Shown here piece by piece: positions 45,893 through 54,344 of a stretch of DNA of 64,000 nt (position 1 is the first letter of the stretch; the number at the start of each line of letters is the position of its first letter). A model generated the notes under the pieces. That model ran no database searches and was not told where the DNA came from. It worked only from the letters and a program-made list of their open reading frames with translations. Made by a program: the position numbers and the translations under genes. The DNA is taken from assembly GCF_025770735.1 (NCBI RefSeq), contig NZ_JAODPB010000002.1, positions 248,001-312,000 of the forward strand. Direction: 5' to 3'. Source of the DNA: Shouchella tritolerans (lineage in GTDB: Bacteria > Bacillota > Bacilli > Bacillales > Bacillaceae_D).

Positions 45893-46330
45893 ATGGAAAA
45901 AGCAATAAAACGAATCATGACCATTCATTTGCAAGCAGGAAAAGCCAACCCAGCAAAAGTCGGGAAAGATCTTGCTCCAACGGGGGTAAACATTCTAAGC
46001 TTTTGCAATCAATACAATGAGATGACAAAAAGTCAACTGGGATTTGTTATTCCTGCAAAGGTTACGATCTATGATGATCGTAGCTTTTCTGTAGAGCTCA
46101 AGACACCACCTACTGCTTTTTTGCTGAAACAATATGCTGGTGTAGAAAAGGGGGCCGCAAATCCAGGAAAAGAAGTTGTCGGTTTGATCACACCAGATCA
46201 GCTACGGGCAATCGCTAAAATAAAGCTTCCAGATTTAAATACGACTAGGATTGATAGCGCCATGAAAATCATCGCAGCAACAGCGAAAAACATGGGGATC
46301 GAGATCGGTGAGCAATACAGTCAGGAATAA
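45893..46330 (+). CDS. Divergent ribosomal protein L11 (uL11) paralogue, possible thiopeptide resistance factor
   Basis: The 145-residue protein is clearly an L11 homologue: LQAGKANPAK, GVNILSFCNQYNEMT, VIPAKVTIYDDRSFSVELKTPPTAFLLKQYAG and KMPDLN-like KLPDLNTTRIDSAMKIIAATAKNMGI all align with normal L11. It stands alone, not in a ribosomal operon, and differs most in the proline-rich N-domain segment: where usual bacterial L11 has NPAPPVGPALGQAG, this has NPAKVGKDLAPTG, one residue shorter and without two or three prolines. That segment contacts thiostrepton and micrococcin, and changes in it give resistance. Thiocillin producers carry L11 homologues (TclQ) for self-protection. Resistance here is inference; a stress-specific L11 is the alternative. 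Confidence 0.9.
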   Translation: MEKAIKRIMTIHLQAGKANPAKVGKDLAPTGVNILSFCNQYNEMTKSQLGFVIPAKVTIYDDRSFSVELKTPPTAFLLKQYAGVEKGAANPGKEVVGLITPDQLRAIAKIKLPDLNTTRIDSAMKIIAATAKNMGIEIGEQYSQE

Positions 46331-46400
46331 CACACGCTGTGCATCGATTTCCGACATAGTGAGCTGCTTAAAGGATAAGCTCGCCGTCAATTGGCTATGC

Positions 46401-47018
46401 TTACTCATGTTCAAGCATGTCAAGAAACTGTTTTAATATCCGGCCTGTCAGTCCCCAAATAATATAGTCGTTGTATTCGTAAAAGTATTCTGGCATTTGG
46501 TAGATCTGTCCTTCGTAAGCATGTCGGTTCGCTATTTTTTCAATTGGAAAGCCTTTGCCTGGTTGGACGGTGATGCTCATATAGCCCAGCTGTGGGGGAT
46601 GACACAGTAAGTAAGCGACTGGGATGGTAAACCAGCTATCAACCTCTGTATTGTTAATGGAAATATCTGCTACTGACGAAATTTCAGCTAAAAACGGATA
46701 GATGAATGTGCGCTGTGGCGTGTGTACAGGAGGAAGGGCAGCGATAACGGTAATGGCGGATTCGTCAATGCCTAACTCCTCCGTGCATTCGCGAATGGCC
46801 GCTGCTTTTGCATCACGATCCGCAGGTTCAATCTTTCCTCCAGGAAAGCAGATTTCTCCAGGCTGAGCTCTTAAAGCCAAAGACCGGACCTGAAAGAGGA
46901 TATGGAGTTCCCGATTGATCGTAACGAGGGGAAGAAGGACGGCTGCTTCTCTTCCCGCCTGTTTGTTATAAGTGTCCGCTGCCTTTAATTTGGCTTTAAT
47001 CTCCTCAATTGTTAACAC
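46401..47018 (-). CDS. Nudix hydrolase, CoA pyrophosphatase-like
   Basis: The 205-residue protein has the UPF0035/CoA-pyrophosphatase pattern VRSLALRAQPGEICFPGGK followed by the Nudix box IRECTEELGI with its metal-binding glutamates near residue 105. Such enzymes cleave the pyrophosphate of CoA derivatives or other nucleoside diphosphates. The GTG at 47018 follows AAGGAGAATACC; the longer frame is rejected. It is convergent with the L11 paralogue. Confidence 0.86.
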   Translation of the reverse strand: MLTIEEIKAKLKAADTYNKQAGREAAVLLPLVTINRELHILFQVRSLALRAQPGEICFPGGKIEPADRDAKAAAIRECTEELGIDESAITVIAALPPVHTPQRTFIYPFLAEISSVADISINNTEVDSWFTIPVAYLLCHPPQLGYMSITVQPGKGFPIEKIANRHAYEGQIYQMPEYFYEYNDYIIWGLTGRILKQFLDMLEHE

Positions 47019-47157
47019 CGGTATTCTCCTTATCAAAAGTAATGTGTCAGATCTTATGACAATCGTGCTGCAAAAACAAAAGAAGTGAAGTACATTAGAA
47101 ACAAGGAAAGGATGCAACCCTTGCTTCCGAATTGTTCTTTCTTGTCTCTCTCCCCAA

Positions 47158-47185
47158 TTGGGCGGCCATAAAGGCCGCCATTTTT
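47158..47185 (+). terminator. Terminator-like hairpin near lplJ, plus-strand oriented
   Basis: GGCGGCC and GGCCGCC pair around ATAAA and are followed by a run of seven Ts on the plus strand. The nearest plus-strand gene, the L11 paralogue, ends 830 bases upstream. On the minus strand the hairpin lies 15 bases after lplJ but has no T run. Confidence 0.65.
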
Positions 47186-47198
47186 TTGCTACAGAATT

Positions 47199-48191
47199 TT
47201 AATAGATTAATGATAAGAAATCATCTTTATTGATGTTTCCAAAATAAGCTTTAATCTCCGTGTCGTTTAATGCATCTCTAAGTTCGTCCGCATCGTAGCG
47301 TTTGCCGACAAGCTTGTCTTCCAGTTCAGATACGTCTGCTACGCCAAAAAAGTCACCATAAATTTTGCATTCTACAATGACGCCTTTTTTCACATTTAAA
47401 CGCAAATCGATCGAGCCAATCGGAAAACGCTTAGACCGTTGAATATCAAAAGCAGGCGATTTGCCATAATTCCAATCCCAGTTTTGATAACGCTCTTTTG
47501 ATAGAGCGTGGATTTCCTCCCATTCTGTCTCTGTTAATGTATGTTCAGGAACGGCATCGCTCTCCGTATTAAAAATATAACGCAACAGCATCGTTTTGAA
47601 TTCTTCCATTGTCAGTGGCTCACTTAAAAATTCAGCAATGTTGGCTACTCGGCTGCGAATCGATTTGATTCCTTTTGATTTAATTTTGTCATCTTTCACT
47701 TTCAACGCGGAAACGACGTTTTCAATCTCTGAGTTAAGCATGAGCGTGCCGTGGGAAAACATACGGCCTTTTGTCGTAAATTGGGCATTGCCAGAAATTT
47801 TACGTTCGCCTACTTGAAGGTCGTTTCGTCCGCTTAATTGCGCGTTTACGCCGAGTTTTTGCAATGCTTGAACAACAGGTTCAGTAAATTTTTTGAAATT
47901 GTGAAAGGAATCTCCATCATCTTTTGTGATAAAGCTAAAGTTTAAGTTGCCCAAGTCATGGTAGACCGCGCCGCCGCCTGACAAACGCCGAACAACGTGA
48001 AGGTTGTTGTCATTTACATAATCTAAATTAATTTCTTCAAACGTATTTTGGTTTTTGCCAATAATGATCGATGGCTCATTTATATAGAAGAGGAGGTATG
48101 TTTCGTCTGGGTCTAAGTTTTTTAATGCCCACTCTTCAATGGCTAAATTTATTCGTGGATCTGTAATGCCTGCGTTGTCAATGAATTTCAT
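47199..48191 (-). CDS. lplJ: Lipoate--protein ligase
   Basis: LplJ activates free lipoate with ATP and attaches it to E2 and GcvH lysines. The 330-residue protein has EPSIIIGKNQNTFEEINLDYV, the substrate-binding VRRLSGGGAVYHDLGNLNFSF near residue 70, and GRNDLQVGERKISGNAQF with the catalytic lysine near residue 133, followed by the C-terminal small domain. Its length is that of B. subtilis LplJ. The gene seems monocistronic. Confidence 0.95.
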   Translation of the reverse strand: MKFIDNAGITDPRINLAIEEWALKNLDPDETYLLFYINEPSIIIGKNQNTFEEINLDYVNDNNLHVVRRLSGGGAVYHDLGNLNFSFITKDDGDSFHNFKKFTEPVVQALQKLGVNAQLSGRNDLQVGERKISGNAQFTTKGRMFSHGTLMLNSEIENVVSALKVKDDKIKSKGIKSIRSRVANIAEFLSEPLTMEEFKTMLLRYIFNTESDAVPEHTLTETEWEEIHALSKERYQNWDWNYGKSPAFDIQRSKRFPIGSIDLRLNVKKGVIVECKIYGDFFGVADVSELEDKLVGKRYDADELRDALNDTEIKAYFGNINKDDFLSLIY

Positions 48192-48316
48192 TGGTTCATG
48201 TCTCCTTTCATGTGACGATCCCCTTTAGTATACTGATTTGTTGCCTGGAAATCGAGTTATTCGCATGGAAAAAGCCGCTAGCAAACGGCTAACGGCCCAA
48301 ACAGGTAAACGAATTT

Positions 48317-49723
48317 TTAAGAGATGTTGAGCGCTACTGCCACTAGCAAAGCAATCGCTGAAATAACAAACCAAATAACGACAAGTTTCCAAATAAATTT
48401 CACCCAACGTAAATAAGGGATGCCAGCTATTGCTAAAAAGGCCATCAACGGCGCAGAAGTTGGATTGATGGTGTTCATGATGCCATCTCCATACTGAAAA
48501 GCCAATACAGCTGCTTGCCGTTGGATGTCCAACATGTCGGCAAGAGGGGTCATTAACGGCATCGTTACTGCTGCTTGCCCACTCCCTGATGGAATAAAAA
48601 AGTTAATGATCAACTGCAAAATAAACATGCCGATGACCGTCAGTTGGCTAGGGATCACGCTAATCCAATTAGAAAGCTGATAAACAAGCGTATCCATGAT
48701 TTGGCCTTGTTCCATTACAACTAAAATCGCTCTGGCAAAACCAACGACGAGTGCGCCGAATGTGACCATTTTCATTCCATCTGTAAAGGCGGTAAACATG
48801 CCGTTAACGCCAAGCCCGCCAGTGAGGCCGACTAGAAAGCCAATAATAATAAAGATAGCTGCCATTTCTGTTAAATACCAGTCCCATTCGAATACGCCAT
48901 ACATATTAAGGGAAAAACCGACAGCAATAATTGCTAGGACACAAGCGTGCCGCCCAGAAAAACGCGGGACAGCTTGTGCGCTAGTCTGTTTCCCCGTTTC
49001 AAAGCCATGCATAAGGCTGGCAGACGGATCTTTTGTTACTTTCAGAGCATAGCGGACAACCACCCAAATCGCTGAGCCAAGAAACAACAAAAACATAGCG
49101 AACCGGAAAGCGATCCCGCTAAAAAGAGGCAATTCAGCAATTGATTGGGCAACGCCGACAGTAAACGGGTTCATCATGCCGCCGACAAAACCGGCCATCG
49201 CACCAAGGCTGACCATAGCCGTTCCAGTAATGGTGTCGTACCCAAGAGCTTTGGCAACGGCAATGCCAATTGGTACAAATATAATAATTTCCTCCGACAT
49301 GCCAATCGTTGCTCCAGGAATGGAAAACACAATCATCATAACTGGAATTAAATAAATCCCTTTTGATTGGAGCCTGCCAATCAAACTATAAACAGTAGCG
49401 TCAATGGTTCCCGTTTTTAAAATAACGCCGAACGTGCCACCTACTAGAAAAATATAAAAGACAATTTGAGCAGAATCCATAAGGCCTGTTGGAATTGCTT
49501 GAAACATTTCAAAAGGGGTAACAGGGCTCGCTTCAAGGGGCGTGTAGCTGTTTTCGACAAGGAGTGTCTGACCGTCTTGTTCAACCCGCTCAAACGCGCC
49601 TGGAGAGACAACGTAAGTGGCTAACATTGCCAGGACAATCATTGCAAACAAAATCGCGTACGTATGGGGGACTTTCGAAATTGGTGCTGCTTTTTCTAAG
49701 TTGCGGGTGTCTTTCTGTTCCAT
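48317..49723 (-). CDS. YfcC/DcuC-like membrane transporter
   Basis: This 468-residue protein has about 12 hydrophobic segments and matches the YfcC/DcuC-type family: VPHTYAILFAMIVLAMLATYVVSPGAFE at the start (shown for its features, 28 residues long: basic tail then span 1 then GAFE) and FFIPSGSGQAAVTMPLMTPLAD near residue 380, the family signature. Members carry basic amino acids, dicarboxylates or acyl amino acids. It is divergent from an M20 amidohydrolase with an inverted repeat between them, as with AbgT-AbgAB systems, so the substrate may be an N-acylated or aminobenzoyl-type compound hydrolysed by the partner. That link is inference. Confidence 0.87.
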   Translation of the reverse strand: MEQKDTRNLEKAAPISKVPHTYAILFAMIVLAMLATYVVSPGAFERVEQDGQTLLVENSYTPLEASPVTPFEMFQAIPTGLMDSAQIVFYIFLVGGTFGVILKTGTIDATVYSLIGRLQSKGIYLIPVMMIVFSIPGATIGMSEEIIIFVPIGIAVAKALGYDTITGTAMVSLGAMAGFVGGMMNPFTVGVAQSIAELPLFSGIAFRFAMFLLFLGSAIWVVVRYALKVTKDPSASLMHGFETGKQTSAQAVPRFSGRHACVLAIIAVGFSLNMYGVFEWDWYLTEMAAIFIIIGFLVGLTGGLGVNGMFTAFTDGMKMVTFGALVVGFARAILVVMEQGQIMDTLVYQLSNWISVIPSQLTVIGMFILQLIINFFIPSGSGQAAVTMPLMTPLADMLDIQRQAAVLAFQYGDGIMNTINPTSAPLMAFLAIAGIPYLRWVKFIWKLVVIWFVISAIALLVAVALNIS

Positions 49724-49760
49724 TGTTGAAAGCTCCTATCGGTATAAATATACATTTGAA

Positions 49761-49795
49761 TTTATATTTAACTTTATTTAAATATAAAGTATAAT
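49761..49795 (+). promoter_or_regulatory. Inverted repeat overlapping the amidohydrolase promoter
   Basis: TTTATATTTAA (49761-49771) and TTAAATATAAA (49778-49788) form a perfect 11-base inverted repeat with a six-base spacer. TTTAAC (49767-49772) and TATAAT (49790-49795), 17 bases apart, make a promoter for the amidohydrolase that this repeat covers. It lies between divergent genes and is a good operator candidate. Confidence 0.65.
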
Positions 49796-49846
49796 AGATA
49801 AATGTCAAGTAGCAGAATAAAGATACGATGAATCGAGGAGAAACGA

Positions 49847-51019
49847 ATGAAAGAACAAATTAGTGAAAAAATTGAACAGCTCCGTTCAGCGTTTTGGGAA
49901 GTTAGCCAGCATATTGGCCACAATCCAGAGCTTGGACACGAAGAGTTTATTGCTTGTAAAACACTGACTGACTTATTAAAATCACACGGATTTACAGTAG
50001 AAGTGGGGACGTGCGGGTTAGAAACGGCTTTTACAGCGACATTTGACAGCGGCCAACCTGGGCCGAAAGTGGGCTTTATGGCCGAATATGACGCCCTCCC
50101 GCAAATCGGCCATGCCTGCGGCCATAATTTAATTGGCACGATGTCGGCAGCAGCGGCGATTGGACTCAGTGACGTTTTGCAAAAAACAGGGGGCACGATA
50201 TACGTCTATGGCACACCAGCGGAAGAGACCCGTGGAGCGAAAGTGACCATGGCGGAAGCAGGATTGTTTGATGATCTTGACGTAGCCATGATGGTCCATC
50301 CGAATGCACACTATGAGGAAAGCGGAACTTCGTTGGCAATGGACGCCATTCAGTTCGACTTTTTTGGAAAGGCGGCCCATGCAGCAGCTAGCCCCCACGA
50401 GGGAATCAATGCATTGGATGCAGTCATAGCGACATTTAATCAAATTAATGCACTTAGACAACACGTTACGCCAGATGTGCGCATACATGGCATTATCCCA
50501 GAAGGGGGACAGGCCGCAAATGTGGTTCCTGATTTTGCCAGAGCACAATTTTACGTTCGCGCCGCTTCAAGAAAAACGCTTCAACCTTTGCTTGAAAGGG
50601 TGAAAAACTGTGCGAAGGCGGCAGCCCTTGCGACTGGCGCACAGTTGGACATTTCGTTCTACGAGTTTTCCTATGACGATATGAATACAAATGAAGCGCT
50701 ATCTAAACAATTTACTGCTAATTTGGTCGCATTGGGCGTTGACGACGACGATATTCGCGAAAAGACACTTGGAGGCTCGTTGGATATGGGCAATGTCAGC
50801 CAGCGCGTTCCCGCCATCCATCCGTACGTGAAAATTACAGACGGCGGTTATGCGTGCCATACGCCTGAATTCCGTGATGCCGCATTAAGCAAACAAGGAT
50901 TTGAAGGACTGATGCTAGGCGCAAAGACGATGGCGCATACTGCCTTTGATGTGTTGACAGATCAAGCGCTTCTAGAGACGATTAAACAAGAATATAGAAC
51001 GTGGAAAGAAAAACAGTAA
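49847..51019 (+). CDS. M20 family metallo-amidohydrolase
   Basis: The 390-residue enzyme has the M20 features GFMAEYDALPQIGHACGHNLIG (metal ligands Asp and His near residues 85-95), YGTPAEETRGAK with the catalytic glutamate near 127, and AAHAAASPHEGINALDAV in the dimerisation domain. It is closest to N-acyl-amino acid and aminobenzoyl-glutamate hydrolases. It is probably cytoplasmic. The divergent YfcC-like carrier and the downstream BASS-type transporter suggest a small uptake-and-hydrolysis module. The exact amide is unknown. Confidence 0.92.
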   Translation: MKEQISEKIEQLRSAFWEVSQHIGHNPELGHEEFIACKTLTDLLKSHGFTVEVGTCGLETAFTATFDSGQPGPKVGFMAEYDALPQIGHACGHNLIGTMSAAAAIGLSDVLQKTGGTIYVYGTPAEETRGAKVTMAEAGLFDDLDVAMMVHPNAHYEESGTSLAMDAIQFDFFGKAAHAAASPHEGINALDAVIATFNQINALRQHVTPDVRIHGIIPEGGQAANVVPDFARAQFYVRAASRKTLQPLLERVKNCAKAAALATGAQLDISFYEFSYDDMNTNEALSKQFTANLVALGVDDDDIREKTLGGSLDMGNVSQRVPAIHPYVKITDGGYACHTPEFRDAALSKQGFEGLMLGAKTMAHTAFDVLTDQALLETIKQEYRTWKEKQ

Positions 51020-51044
51020 GAGAGCGTTCGAAAGGAGAAGCGCT

Positions 51045-51116
51045 ATGCAAGAAACAACCAGCCTAATAAAACGGCGAATACGAGCAAGAGATTGGAAGAC
51101 GAGAACAAAGCGATGA
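51045..51116 (+). CDS. 23-residue leader ORF coupled to the BASS transporter
   Basis: The ORF MQETTSLIKRRIRARDWK plus TRTKR starts with an ATG seven bases after AAAGGAG, much stronger than any site at the transporter. Its TGA at 51114-51116 overlaps the transporter ATG at 51113 as ATGA. This is the geometry of translational coupling or a leader-peptide switch. The peptide is arginine-rich (six Arg in 23). It may be expressed only as a coupler. Confidence 0.55.
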   Translation: MQETTSLIKRRIRARDWKTRTKR

Positions 51117-52075
51117 ACCAGTTTCTACAAAAGTGGCTCCCAGCCATGACGCCACTTGCTGTAATCGCTGGCGTACTTGCAAATCAAATGCTCGAACCTG
51201 CAGCCTTTTTAGTGCCATGGATTTTTGCCTGTATGTCGTTTGCAAACAGCATTACGATCCATCCGCGGGAAATAAAGCAAGTCTTTCAATTTCCACGATC
51301 CTTTTTCCTTACTTTTGTCTCGCTGCAGCTCATTTTGCCGTTTTGTGCGTATATTGCTGGCATTTTGTTGTTTCCAGATGATGTATGGACACAAACAGGG
51401 CTTTTGCTCGCTTTTTCCATTCCTACAGGTATCGTTTCGCTCATGTGGATTTCGATTTATGGAGGAAACCGGACGTTGGCGCTCTGTTTAATATTGGCAA
51501 ACACACTGCTTGCGCCCATCTGTATACCGTTAACGCTAGCCGTGTTTCTCGGAACCGAGCTGTCCCTTGACACATTCGGAATTTTTATGGGCGTCTTTTG
51601 GATGGTCGTGGCGCCATCCCTTGCCGCCTTGACTATTAACGCAGCAAAACCGGCGTGGGCCAGCGTCATTAACGTAGTTGGCGCACCCTTTACAAAGCTT
51701 GGTTTACTTGTAGTCATCATGTTAAATAGTTCAGTCGCAGCACCTTATTTTTTGGCGCTCGATATAAAATTGGCCACTATTATTGCAACGGTGCTCGCTT
51801 TGGCCATTATCGGCTACTTAACAGGCTTATGGCTTGGAAAGGCTACAGGCTCTCCTAAAGAGGACCAGATCAGCATGATGCTGCTCTCAGGCATGCGCAA
51901 TATCGGTGTAGGGGCAGCGATTGCGATTGTCTATTTTCCACCGGCTGCCACATTGCCTGTCATTGCCGGGACACTGTTTCAACAAGTATTGGCGGCCTTG
52001 TTTGGGAAATGGCAGTCGCTGTCGCCTAAGCACTCTACCAATCCATACAACGCCGCGAAAAACAGAGATGCCTGA
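51113..52075 (+). CDS. Bile acid:sodium symporter (BASS) family transporter
   Basis: The 320-residue protein has nine to ten membrane spans, with SFANSITIHPREIKQVF near residue 45 and the late GMRNIGVGAAIAIVYFPPAATLPV segment typical of BASS/SBF proteins. The family moves organic anions with sodium; a pantoate, keto-acid or amino-acyl product are all possible. The ATG at 51113 is preferred since it overlaps the leader ORF stop; a TTG at 51092 is the alternative. Its last codon is inside a terminator stem. Confidence 0.85.
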   Translation: MNQFLQKWLPAMTPLAVIAGVLANQMLEPAAFLVPWIFACMSFANSITIHPREIKQVFQFPRSFFLTFVSLQLILPFCAYIAGILLFPDDVWTQTGLLLAFSIPTGIVSLMWISIYGGNRTLALCLILANTLLAPICIPLTLAVFLGTELSLDTFGIFMGVFWMVVAPSLAALTINAAKPAWASVINVVGAPFTKLGLLVVIMLNSSVAAPYFLALDIKLATIIATVLALAIIGYLTGLWLGKATGSPKEDQISMMLLSGMRNIGVGAAIAIVYFPPAATLPVIAGTLFQQVLAALFGKWQSLSPKHSTNPYNAAKNRDA

Positions 52076-52093
52076 CATTCAGGCATCTCTGTT
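52061..52093. terminator. Bidirectional terminator between the BASS gene and sigK
   Basis: AACAGAGATGCCTGA (52061-52075) and TCAGGCATCTCTGTT (52079-52093) form a perfect 15-base stem with a CAT loop. The BASS stop codon lies in its left arm. Confidence 0.85.
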
Positions 52094-52096
52094 TAT

Positions 52097-52804
52097 TTAA
52101 CTGCGGCCGCGGCTATGTTTGTAAAACTCATGAAACAGTTTCATTAACGCTCGTTTTTCAATCCGGGAAACATAGCTGCGGGAAATATTTAATTCTTTCG
52201 CAATTTCTCGCTGTGTCCGCTCTTCCTCCATATTCAAACCGAATCGGCCAACAATGACCTCTTTTTCACGTTCATCGAGCACATGAATGTACTCGTAAAT
52301 TTGCTTTTTTTCCATTTCCGTCTGCAAGACATCAACAATGTCATCGCCGTCGTCCTTGAGAATATCGATCAATGTGATTTCATTGCCTTCTTTGTCTGTG
52401 CCAATTGGATCGTGCAAAGAAACGTCCTTTTTTACTTTTTTCAAAGCCCGCAAATGCATTAGAATTTCATTTTCAATACAACGGGCCGCGTACGTCGCTA
52501 ATTTCGTTCCCTTGCCTTCGGAATAACTTTCAATCGCTTTAATCAAACCGATCGTACCAATGGAAATTAAATCCTCGACATCTTCCCTTGTGTTTTCAAA
52601 TTTTTTGACGATATGGGCAACAAGGCGAAGATTATGTTCAATTAACATGTTCCGTGCAGAAGCATCGCCTTCTGCCATCCGGGCTAAGTATTTTTTTTCG
52701 TCTTCTTTGCTTAGTGGCTGCGGGAAAGCGTTGTTTTTGACATAGGAAACAAAAACGAACACTTCTTTCATAAAATATGTGAGTGCAGCGAGGATGCCGG
52801 ACAT
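52097..52804 (-). CDS. sigK: Sporulation sigma factor K (pro-sigma-K), uninterrupted
   Basis: Sigma-K directs late mother-cell genes for spore coat and lysis. The 235-residue protein begins [21 protein letters not shown], a hydrophobic pro-sequence of about 20 residues removed by SpoIVFB, then has region 2 ([29 protein letters not shown]) and region 4 ([25 protein letters not shown]). The ATG at 52804 follows GGAGGTGA. There is no skin-type element inside the gene, which in B. subtilis splits sigK. Confidence 0.96.
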   Translation of the reverse strand: MSGILAALTYFMKEVFVFVSYVKNNAFPQPLSKEDEKKYLARMAEGDASARNMLIEHNLRLVAHIVKKFENTREDVEDLISIGTIGLIKAIESYSEGKGTKLATYAARCIENEILMHLRALKKVKKDVSLHDPIGTDKEGNEITLIDILKDDGDDIVDVLQTEMEKKQIYEYIHVLDEREKEVIVGRFGLNMEEERTQREIAKELNISRSYVSRIEKRALMKLFHEFYKHSRGRS

Positions 52805-53036
52805 ATGCTCACCTCCACAAGAATGGTTATATCTATGCAACACTGGGCTTGGTTGTGTCTGTACGAAGGAATGTTTTGCTGATGGTCCGGTTGCGTTTCT
52901 ATAGAGGAAGTGGGGTGAACACCTTTTTGTAAATGATAAATGGCCAGTACGGAATGTAGGTATGTTGGCAGCAGGGGAAAGAGGGGTTTACCCATCTTAC
53001 TATTTCTTGCTTAAAATGGTAAATTAAGGGGATTGT

Positions 53037-53076
53037 ATAAAAAGACATACCTATTCGTAATAAGGCATGCCTTTTA
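53037..53076 (-). terminator. Terminator of the CNNM-type gene
   Basis: On the minus strand AAAAGGCATGCCTTATT pairs with GGTATGTCTTTT around ACGAAT with two G-U pairs, and five Ts follow. It begins 15 bases after the gene's stop. Confidence 0.65.
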
Positions 53077-53090
53077 ACTGAACACCGATT

Positions 53091-54344
53091 TCATGACTGG
53101 TTTTCCGTTGAAGAAGTCTGCTTGAGAATGTGGACTTTTACTATGCGCTTGCGCTCTAAATCTACTTCAAGCACAGAAAAGAGTAATCCTTTTGTTTCGA
53201 ATTGCTCGCCTTCAGTGGGGAGACGACCAAAATGTTTTAGCACATAGCCAGCAAGGTTATTTTCTTCCTCAGGAATATCCGTAGCAAAAAAATTGTTCAG
53301 GTTTTGGAGAGGAAGCTTCCCGTGGCAGATGATTTCTCTATCATTGACTAAATCCATGAGGCTATTATTTTCTAAATCCGTTTCGTCTTCAATTTCTTGT
53401 CCAATCATTACTTCAATGATATCTTCATGTGTAATTAGCCCTTCGGTTCCTCCATATTCGTCATAAACAATTGCCATATGTTTTCGTTCTTGCATCATCT
53501 TTTTAAAAACCAATTCGATTGACTGAAATTCAAATACAACAAGTGGTTCCATGTCGCTAAAATCGGTTAGAGGTCTATCTGGCTCTAACGACCAGGACGC
53601 CAGTGATTTCGAATGGAATATTCCAATGATACTATCCATATCTTCCCGATAAATAGGATAACGTGTGTAACGATTCTGGATAATAAAGTCTCTTACTTCC
53701 TCAAAAGGTGTATTTTCTTGTATGCCGACTATTTCAATTCTTGGGGTTTTTATAGCATCGTTTACATTAAGATTTCGAAAATCAAGAATGCCTTTAATCC
53801 TGTGAGATTCTTCTTTTTCAAATGTGCCTTCCCCGCTTGCAATGTCGACAATGGTTCGCAACTCTTCTTTTGAAAACGATTTTTCCTTTGGTTGGCTTTT
53901 TGAAAGGAAGTGGATAAGGGCCCCTGTTCCCAAATTAAGCAAATAAGTAATCGGCTTAAGAAGAATGATCATTGCCCGTATAATAGGGGAAACGAAATAT
54001 GCGATTTTATCAGGAAACGATGCAGCAATTGATTTTGGCAATACTTCAGCAAGGATAATGATGGTGACAGTTAATATAGCCGTAGCTAAAGCGACATTAA
54101 TACCGTAATCAATCGCAATCATTGTAACAAGTGTCGGCAGTAGAATATTTGCAATATTATTGCCGATTAAAATAGTTGTAATAAATTGGTCCGGTTTTGA
54201 GATAAGATAAAGTAGTTTTTGTGAGTTTTTATCTCCTCTTGAAGCCTTTGATTGAATTTTCATCTTATTCGCCGCAGTTAGTGCAGTCTCACTTCCAGAG
54301 AAGAAAAGCGAAGCAAACAAGCAGGCAATAATAGCAAATATCAC
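53091..54344 (-). CDS. CNNM/CorC-HlyC family membrane protein (hemolysin-like)
   Basis: The 417-residue protein has a DUF21 membrane domain of about three to four spans with the signature FFSGSETALTAANK at residue 15 and AEVLPKSIAASFPD near 100, two CBS domains (IKTPRIEIVGIQ to MDSIIGIFHSKSL, and MAIVYDEYGGTEGLITHEDIIEVMIG, split here), and a C-terminal transporter-associated domain ending LERKRIVKVHIL. Relatives export magnesium or affect its homeostasis. Despite the name it is not a proven hemolysin. It sits upstream of sigK. Confidence 0.93.
   Translation of the reverse strand: MIFAIIACLFASLFFSGSETALTAANKMKIQSKASRGDKNSQKLLYLISKPDQFITTILIGNNIANILLPTLVTMIAIDYGINVALATAILTVTIIILAEVLPKSIAASFPDKIAYFVSPIIRAMIILLKPITYLLNLGTGALIHFLSKSQPKEKSFSKEELRTIVDIASGEGTFEKEESHRIKGILDFRNLNVNDAIKTPRIEIVGIQENTPFEEVRDFIIQNRYTRYPIYREDMDSIIGIFHSKSLASWSLEPDRPLTDFSDMEPLVVFEFQSIELVFKKMMQERKHMAIVYDEYGGTEGLITHEDIIEVMIGQEIEDETDLENNSLMDLVNDREIICHGKLPLQNLNNFFATDIPEEENNLAGYVLKHFGRLPTEGEQFETKGLLFSVLEVDLERKRIVKVHILKQTSSTENQS

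Noticed and set aside
45799-46020. 73-codon plus-strand ORF overlapping the L11 paralogue start
   Set aside because: It overlaps the L11 gene out of frame and has no ribosome site; it might at most act as a leader.
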